From the NCBI GenBank assembly GCA_025356925.1, contig JANXQE010000695.1:1-10157 (forward strand): a stretch of 10,157 nucleotides of DNA. Reading direction: 5' to 3'. Within the stretch, counting starts at the first letter, position 1, and every line of letters starts with the position of its first letter. Source of the stretch: Limisphaerales bacterium (GTDB lineage Bacteria > Verrucomicrobiota > Verrucomicrobiia > Limisphaerales > UBA8199). The translations under genes were made by a program, and so were the position numbers. The notes under the pieces were generated by a model. It had not been told where the DNA came from. It was given only the letters and a program-made list of their open reading frames with translations, and did not search any database. This document shows positions 6,201-10,157 of this stretch, one piece after another.

Positions 6201-7339
6201 TGTTCTACGCCCCATTCAATCCGTACCGTCCGATCTATATTCATACCTCGTGGCAAGCCAATGACCCACTCGTGCATTACACTGTCGGCGACCTCACCGA
6301 TCTGAGCCTGGACCCGACAAACCGGGTGAATTTTAATACTCATAATCCGCCGTTGGACAATTTGAGCCAGGTCAATACGCGCTACCGGCCCTGGGGCGGG
6401 AATCCCCAGAGCCAGGATCCCACAACCGATCTTCAAGTAGCGATCAAGGATCCATATGTAACGCGCTCGGACGACTGGGATTTCCCGACCAACAAGTTCC
6501 CGAACATCGGCTGGCTTGGCCGGGTGCACCGCGGCACGCCCTGGCAGACAGTTTTCCTTAAATCGACGAACTTCCTGCAAAGCGTTCGCGGACAGCCCAA
6601 GCAAAGCTTGTTGAACTGGCAGAAATGGACGGGCAATCCGGTCTTCATCACCAACCCGGCCTTGACGAATATGGTTTCTCCCAGTTTGGTGGGAACCAAC
6701 GCCAATGCGGTGGCCTACGATGCGATATTCACGGCTCCCACCAATGACTGGAACATCATCGGCCTTTTCACCACCGCGTTCAATGACAACGCTGGCCGGG
6801 GCCAACTCTCGGTGAACCAAACCAACCTGGCCGCGTGGTCAGCGGTGCTGAGTGGCGTCAGCGTGTTGCCGAACACCACGACGACCAACCCACCAACCTT
6901 CATACTGCCGGCGGGCAAAGATCCTACGTTGCTGACTCTTCTCACCGGCATCAACAATGCCCGGACCAACTTCCCCAATCACGCCTTCTCGCGTTTGGGT
7001 GACATCCTCTCGACGCCAGAACTCACCATCGCATCGCCCTATTTGATCGCAACGAATAAGGCCGTTCTGAACGACGCGGTAGTCGAGCGGATTCCGCAGC
7101 AAATTCTCGGGTTGTTGCACGGGGGCGAGCAGCCGCCGCGCTTCGTGATTTATTCCTACGGCCAGGCGCTCAAGCCGGCGCCGCATTCGTTCTACATGGG
7201 CAGCGGACCATTCTTCGGCCTCTGCACCAACTACCAAATCACGGCTGAAGTCGCCACCCGCACGGTCGTGCGCATCGACGGTGCGCCCACCAAGCCGCGG
7301 GCGGTGATCGAAAGTTTTAGCGTTCTCCCGCCTGATTGA
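3269..7339 (+). CDS. Giant GspK/PilX-like protein, Verru_Chthon cassette protein A-like
   Basis: This 1356-residue protein starts at an ATG overlapping the previous stop (ATGA). Residues 1-88 are repeat-derived leader. Then GERG (87-90) precedes VALVVTLIMLSVITFMAIAFLVL (about 91-113), a single N-terminal helix of the PilX/GspK type with no Glu at +5 (Val95). The motif GKINLNYDN (506-514) recalls the GspK G-x-INLNxA segment. DLNRNGTFE (230-238) resembles a calcium-binding loop. The C-terminus has LSTPEL (1247-1252) and a final beta-like stretch YQITAEVATRTVVRIDG (1322-1338). The bulk is unrecognised, polar and rich in Thr-Asn pairs, as expected of an exported surface protein. The predicted role is a tip or capping pseudopilin of a pilus-like fibre, facing the periplasm or outside. 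Ordinary GspK is about 300 residues, so this member is more than four times larger. An in-frame ATG at 3449 would shorten the leader to 30 residues. Confidence 0.82.
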   Translation: MKVVPLLNAECGERSAEFFTATRRAGAANQNENTEGGGRNPKAEGRNPKEGRNPKSENTLMSNQSPDRPGVGQFGLRISSASPRSGGERGVALVVTLIMLSVITFMAIAFLVLSRGERSSVGTATDQSVARLGADNALERAQIELAAPMMASGNFSSSGLMVSTNFINPVGFFSGNTSPTNVAYNYATGAPLNQQDMLQNLTNLLFNPRPPVFIVTNRVTGASDFRYYLDLNRNGTFERSGWTPLTNINGQQIRDPNGTPLVDFVQGDPQWIGGLEFPDRRHSADNRFLYRYAYLVVPASQALDINYIHNAANRPSKTSVDPTGGDFRRNQGVGTWEINLASFLYDLNTNIYAWGGPYTYQPPPAPSGLVSGNAFVDACSILTKRYGGLNYPSALGSVRNLFFNGPAAFANHAVDGYTAGPLMAGPSGFSGNPDANPAPRSIYPWPGADNTNHFFSTQDLFDPTKTSINFAARLQATSTNIDTYNRYTFYRLLSQLGTDSAPEPPGKINLNYDNLVQTNGAGVASGTNFFAWRPVDFFTNTAAMLLTNAGFTLSPNNLQVYPTNFYTPSVHRLLQLAANIYDASTNRALAVNPRAPYYPSVFRPIFRRTILGTNTVVMIVGYREVLNADLADSRTAPVTVELDNPASPIGSPNSIPDISKRLWGADRTEPMVSGIPIIIGAKKGFPNFNELAMQTQLYVSRLLEFRRDASGKVAETNQMYVVGVTNTFGLEAWNSYLTNYPRPLQLLTTVSMTAIMTNEMGALNVLLSNRVAGVASSTIAQNTWKGWAGGAGLASMILPFGTASNFLFLKNSTYDPVTRQFVPQTHEFRRPGSVGAAGPFYVPHWWLNLNTKLRFILVDTAAGRIVDYVNINNWENTVDVNAILAAGNSALAKPGDYKNSANQWITNRLRNVITAPSYGVINQIQIGLNGTTDWQSYSQDPYSGLDAHKAVDGFRFNLVDAGPIYSDYAGKTFYKSNVFYAPFNPYRPIYIHTSWQANDPLVHYTVGDLTDLSLDPTNRVNFNTHNPPLDNLSQVNTRYRPWGGNPQSQDPTTDLQVAIKDPYVTRSDDWDFPTNKFPNIGWLGRVHRGTPWQTVFLKSTNFLQSVRGQPKQSLLNWQKWTGNPVFITNPALTNMVSPSLVGTNANAVAYDAIFTAPTNDWNIIGLFTTAFNDNAGRGQLSVNQTNLAAWSAVLSGVSVLPNTTTTNPPTFILPAGKDPTLLTLLTGINNARTNFPNHAFSRLGDILSTPELTIASPYLIATNKAVLNDAVVERIPQQILGLLHGGEQPPRFVIYSYGQALKPAPHSFYMGSGPFFGLCTNYQITAEVATRTVVRIDGAPTKPRAVIESFSVLPPD
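3293..3320 (+). repeat. GCGGAGT heptamer, four tandem units, at the start of gene A
   Basis: The four units are GCGGAGT, GCGGAGA, GCGGAGT and GCGGAGT, contiguous and 8 codons after the ATG. They are translated as ECGERSAEF. This is a heptamer family different in sequence from the TTTCGG element 60 bp further on. Confidence 0.85.
3383..3440 (-). repeat. 58-nt dispersed element, inverted copy in the gene A leader
   Basis: This is the reverse complement of 2290-2347 with three mismatches seen by eye, including the GAAAGAAGG centre. It is translated as RNPKAEGRNPKEGRNPKSEN (39-58), a strongly basic, proline-rich leader segment. A short oppositely oriented partner lies at 3488-3505. Confidence 0.87.
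3488..3505 (+). repeat. Short fragment of the TTTCGG/CCTTCGG element
   Basis: TTCGGCCTTCGGATTTCC is complementary to part of 3383-3440 (for example GAAATCCGAAGGCCGAA), so it could close a stem across a loop of about 47 nt. It is translated as FGLRIS within the leader of gene A. Confidence 0.65.
3511..3532. repeat. CTCGCCCC/GGGGCGAG hairpin just before the gene A membrane helix
   Basis: Perfect 8-bp arms, CTCGCCCC (3511-3518) and GGGGCGAG (3525-3532), enclose a 6-nt loop. The hairpin lies immediately before the codons for RGVALVV and is translated as ASPRSGGER. It is a third repeat type in the same leader. It could be a REP-like sequence or an mRNA stem affecting translation; the sequence cannot decide which. 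Confidence 0.65.
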
Positions 7340-7340
7340 C

Positions 7341-7356
7341 CCCGCGGCAACGCGGG
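7341..7356 (+). terminator. Possible weak terminator hairpin after the cassette
   Basis: CCCGCG (7341-7346), a GCAA tetraloop of the stable GNRA class, and CGCGGG (7351-7356) begin one base after the stop of gene A. There is no immediate T run; the nearest T-rich stretch is at about 7367-7375. It could be a weak terminator or an mRNA 3'-end stabiliser. Confidence 0.35.
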
Positions 7357-7540
7357 CACAAAGAGGTTTAATTTTGCACGAATCCGACAATCAAACCGTC
7401 CGGCGCACGGGCATTCCCGCCCGCCGCAACGCCCAGCACCCCAGACGGATCGCCCGTTCCCGGTTGAGTCCGCGCCTATTCACGGTTAGAACACTAGAAA
7501 AGCGCTCCCAAGCAGCAAGCCAATCATCCGCTCCGGGGCT

Positions 7541-7578
7541 TTTCGGATTTCGGGTTTCGGGCTTCTTTCGGCCTTCGG
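7541..7578 (+). repeat. Dispersed element, partial copy in the intergenic spacer
   Basis: This copy matches 2290-2327 at 35 of 38 positions, including the CTTCTTTCGG centre, then degenerates (ATTCAGG). It has the same orientation as the prepilin C copy and the opposite orientation to the gene A copy. Confidence 0.8.
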
Positions 7579-7689
7579 ATTCAGGGCCGCCACCCTTGCC
7601 GTCGCTCCTTAGCTGGACTCCCGAGCGGCCCTGCCCCCAACCCTTTCATTGCTATTCTCGGCCCGGTCTGATTAACTAAAATTTTATTT

Positions 7690-10157
7690 ATGCGCAGGCG
7701 ACCTTGGATGTGGCTTTCCTTAAGCATGGTGTGTTTTCTGTCGGCGGTTTATTTCTGGCATTTGGGGGATCAGTGGGCCGCGCGCAAAGCAAACGTTCCA
7801 GGGTCCATCGGGACGAACCAGGTCCAGCCCAAGGACGGGGCGGCCAAATCGACAACGCAGTCGCAGGCCGGGCCGACGCACGAACCGCTCCACTTGCTCA
7901 GCGCGGCCGGTTACGTTAATTCGCCGCCGGTGCGCGGCACCACCCGAACCAACGTGGTTTCTCGCACCGCCTATCGCCTGGCCAACACCGCCCAACCGTT
8001 GGGCGTCCTCGCGCATAGCGACCGAGCGGTCCTGTTGGAGAATGCTTTGATCGATACTTCGAAGGCGGGAGCGCCCGCGATTCCGGATTCGCTGCGGTCA
8101 CAGGGTGATCCGGGCAGCTATATCGTGCAGGCGCGTGGCCCGTTGGATGACCGGTTCCGCGCGCTATTGAAATCGGCCGGAGCGGCGGTGGTCGCTTACG
8201 TGCCGAACAACGCGTATCTGGTGAGAGCGACCGAGGCGGTGGCCCAGCAAGTGCAGGCCGACCCGCAGACCCAGACCGTGCTCCCGTACGAACCCTATTA
8301 TAAGCTCAAGCCTTCCCTCCTGAGTATGGCTGTCCAGCAACAACCGCTGCCCGACCAGGCCGTGTTAAATGTTTTGGCTTTCCCCGACGCCCGGCAAGCG
8401 GCTGTGGACGGCCTGCAGAAGTTAGGCGCGGCCATCATCGGTGAAGATCGGTCTCCGTTCGGTCCGGTGCTGATCGTCCGGCCGCCGGCAGACGGTCTGG
8501 CGGCGATCGCCGGATTAGCCGCGGTCCAGGAGGTCGAACCGACCCGCACCCGCCGGTTGGCCAACGACCTGAGCCGGGTCACCCTGGGTGTGGCTTTGGA
8601 TCCGCTGACCGATACCAACTACATGGGGCTGTCCGGCGCCAACGTGCTGGTCGCGGTGAACGACACTGGCATCGATGCCACCCATCCCGACCTGCTCGGC
8701 CGGGTGGAGTCTGATTTTCCTAATAATAGCCTCGATATCAACGGCCATGGAACTGAGGTGGCGGGGATTATTGCCGGCGATGGTACCGAATCGACCACCG
8801 TAACCAACTCGATCGGCTCGATTAACCCGGGCACGGGCAAGCAATATCGGGGCAAAGCCCCGGCCGCCACGTTGTTCTCGATGCAATTCACCCGGCCCAA
8901 CGCGTATTTGCAGGAAACGGCTGCCCGGACCAACGCGCTTATTTCGAATAATTCGTGGACCTATCATGGTGTGGCTGATTACGATTTGGCGGCCGCCAGC
9001 TATGACGCGGCCGTGCGTGACTCCGTACCGGAGGTAACCGGGTCGCAGTCGCTCCTGTATGTTTTCCCTACCGGCAATGAAGGCGGCGCCAACGGGTTCG
9101 ACAGCGGAAACGACGGCGGTTCGGGCGGCAACGCCGACACGGTTGAATCGCCTGGTTCAGCCAAGAACGTCATTACTGTGGGCGCGGTCGAGCAACTCCG
9201 CAATGTGACCAACCAGACGGTCGTGTGCGACCCAATAACCGGCTGCGTGACCAATCAACCCTGGCTGCCCAGTACCGACTCGAGCAACCAGGTGGCTGGT
9301 TTCTCCGGACGCGGCAATGTGGGCATCGGCATCGAAGGCGAGTTCGGCCGATTCAAGCCCGACGTGGTGGCTCCGGGCACCTTCGTGGTTTCCACCCGTT
9401 CGGGCCAGTGGGACCAAAACGCCTATTACAATCCCACTAACTACAGCACCGACTCAGCGCAGTTACTAACCCTGGCGGCTTTTTCCAGCTATAGCTCGGT
9501 CGTTTTCGTCCCAAACAACGCCGTGCAGTTGATCGTCTCGGCGCTGGCCGTCACGCCGCTGGTTAACCTGCCCGTCACCGTCACCCCGGCGGGAGCCGGC
9601 CCGGTGACCAGGAATAACCAGGTCTCCATCCCGCCGGACGCTGGCTTTCCCGCGTCGGGCCTGGACAACTTTTGGTCCTGGTCGATCACTAATGCAACAG
9701 CGCAGACCGTCACCTTCGATTGGCAGACCACTTTGGTGACGACCAACCTCCAGGGTGATTTCTTTCAAGTCCTCAGCAACATGAACGATGCGCTCGGCGG
9801 GTTTTATCGATACGAATCCGGGACGAGCCTGGCGGCGGCCGATGTGGCGGGTGTGCTGGCGTTGATGGAGGAATTCTTCGCCGTCCGCGCGCATGTGACC
9901 AACAGCCCGGCGTTGATGAAAGCCATGCTGATCAATGGCGCCCGGTCCGTGGGCGACGCTTACGATTTCCAGGTGGGCAGTTCGATTAATTACCAGGGTT
10001 GGGGCCAGGTCTTCCTGCCCACCACATTGCCGGGCGCGTTATCCAATCAAACCAGCGCCGCAACCACTTCCTCGATGTTCTTGTTCGATCAAGACGCGAA
10101 GAATGCGCTGGCCACAGGGCAGAGTCACACCCGCTTTTTCTCGCTGTCAGCCAACGG
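7690..10157 (+). CDS. Subtilisin-family (S8) serine protease, N-terminal part, runs off the right edge
   Basis: There are 822 codons without a stop. Residues 1-5 (MRRRP) and a hydrophobic stretch at about 7-25 form a signal anchor or signal peptide without a clear cleavage site. Residues about 143-205 (YIVQARGPLDD ... NAYLVRA) look like a subtilase prodomain, and 225-290 (VLNVLAFPD ... VLIVRPP) look like a second, diverged copy. The catalytic domain has Asp325 (VAVNDTGID), His353 (GHGTEVAG), the oxyanion Asn463 (PTGNEGG), DVVAPG (558-563) and Ser713 (SGTSLAAADVAG). The conserved Pro after the nucleophile is Ala here, and HGTH is HGTE. About 150 residues separate DVVAPG from Ser713, against about 25 in simple subtilisins, indicating an inserted beta-rich domain. 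Cys513 and Cys519 are the only cysteines outside the anchor. I expect an exported, self-processed peptidase; its substrate is unknown. ATG7690 lacks a Shine-Dalgarno sequence but precedes the anchor correctly. Confidence 0.88.
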   Translation, partial: MRRRPWMWLSLSMVCFLSAVYFWHLGDQWAARKANVPGSIGTNQVQPKDGAAKSTTQSQAGPTHEPLHLLSAAGYVNSPPVRGTTRTNVVSRTAYRLANTAQPLGVLAHSDRAVLLENALIDTSKAGAPAIPDSLRSQGDPGSYIVQARGPLDDRFRALLKSAGAAVVAYVPNNAYLVRATEAVAQQVQADPQTQTVLPYEPYYKLKPSLLSMAVQQQPLPDQAVLNVLAFPDARQAAVDGLQKLGAAIIGEDRSPFGPVLIVRPPADGLAAIAGLAAVQEVEPTRTRRLANDLSRVTLGVALDPLTDTNYMGLSGANVLVAVNDTGIDATHPDLLGRVESDFPNNSLDINGHGTEVAGIIAGDGTESTTVTNSIGSINPGTGKQYRGKAPAATLFSMQFTRPNAYLQETAARTNALISNNSWTYHGVADYDLAAASYDAAVRDSVPEVTGSQSLLYVFPTGNEGGANGFDSGNDGGSGGNADTVESPGSAKNVITVGAVEQLRNVTNQTVVCDPITGCVTNQPWLPSTDSSNQVAGFSGRGNVGIGIEGEFGRFKPDVVAPGTFVVSTRSGQWDQNAYYNPTNYSTDSAQLLTLAAFSSYSSVVFVPNNAVQLIVSALAVTPLVNLPVTVTPAGAGPVTRNNQVSIPPDAGFPASGLDNFWSWSITNATAQTVTFDWQTTLVTTNLQGDFFQVLSNMNDALGGFYRYESGTSLAAADVAGVLALMEEFFAVRAHVTNSPALMKAMLINGARSVGDAYDFQVGSSINYQGWGQVFLPTTLPGALSNQTSAATTSSMFLFDQDAKNALATGQSHTRFFSLSAN

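Larger units (their letters stand above)
7340..7689. other. 350-bp intergenic spacer between cassette and protease
   Basis: This spacer holds a hairpin right after the cassette stop (7341-7356) and one copy of the dispersed element (7541-7578). The last 20 bases before the protease ATG are AT-rich (ATTAACTAAAATTTTATTT), unlike the GC-rich surroundings, which suggests a promoter or initiation region. TTGCTA at 7649 with TTAACT at 7672 is only a weak promoter candidate. A reading frame at 7374-7679 has no ribosome-binding site and runs through the repeat, so I do not call it a gene. Confidence 0.6.

Noticed and set aside
7374..7679. Possible 101-codon gene in the spacer after the cassette
   Set aside because: It starts with TTG without a ribosome-binding site, is rich in Pro/Arg/Ser, and reads through the dispersed repeat. 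It shows no conserved feature.
7649..7682. Sigma70-like promoter for the protease (TTGCTA ... TTAACT or TAAAAT)
   Set aside because: The match is weak and the -10 candidate lies too close to the start codon. It is mentioned in the spacer entry only.
7704..7919. Small + strand reading frame within the start of the protease gene
   Set aside because: It is out of frame with the protease, which continues without a stop from 7690 with a membrane anchor and full catalytic motifs.

Overview
The window looks like a chromosomal segment of a Verrucomicrobiota bacterium, most likely of the Limisphaerales/Pedosphaera or Chthoniobacter side. Three things suggest this. There is a four-gene set matching the 'Verru_Chthon cassette' (proteins A-D) described from that phylum. 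The proteins are rich in Thr-Asn pairs. Short GC-rich palindromic and 7-nt-periodic repeats (ATTTCGG/CCTTCGG, GTGGGCTTCAGCCCAC, GCGGAGT) are scattered through it. The genus is inferred, not proven. All real genes lie on the + strand.

Layout: 1-155 holds no gene that I can see, only nested palindromes. From 156 to 7339 runs a tight four-gene operon. First is a GspH/FimT-like prepilin (cassette D-like, 156-1100). It overlaps by ATGA with a GspI/PilV-like prepilin (B-like, 1097-2146). Next is a GspJ/PilW-like prepilin (C-like, about 2157-3272). It overlaps by ATGA with a 1356-residue GspK/PilX-like protein (A-like, 3269-7339). The order H-I-J-K matches the minor-pseudopilin operons of type II secretion and type IV pili, so the four products probably form the tip or initiation complex of a pilus-like fibre in the envelope. 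The last member is several times larger than ordinary GspK. No prepilin peptidase, ATPase or platform protein is in the window.

A 350-bp spacer (7340-7689) holds a small GNRA-loop hairpin and one dispersed repeat copy. From 7690 to the right edge runs the 5' part (822 codons, no stop reached) of a membrane-anchored or exported subtilisin-family (S8) protease. It has a duplicated prodomain, all catalytic residues, and a domain of about 120-150 residues inserted before the catalytic serine.

The most unusual feature is where the repeats sit. All four cassette genes carry a repeat element between their start codon and the prepilin cleavage site or transmembrane segment, and I saw none in the gene bodies. 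The leaders are therefore 43 to 90 residues long instead of the usual 6-25. Four unrelated repeat families are involved. One, a 58-nt element, occurs in near-identical inverted copies in the C and A leaders and again in a shorter copy after gene A, so it flanks gene bodies in inverted orientation.
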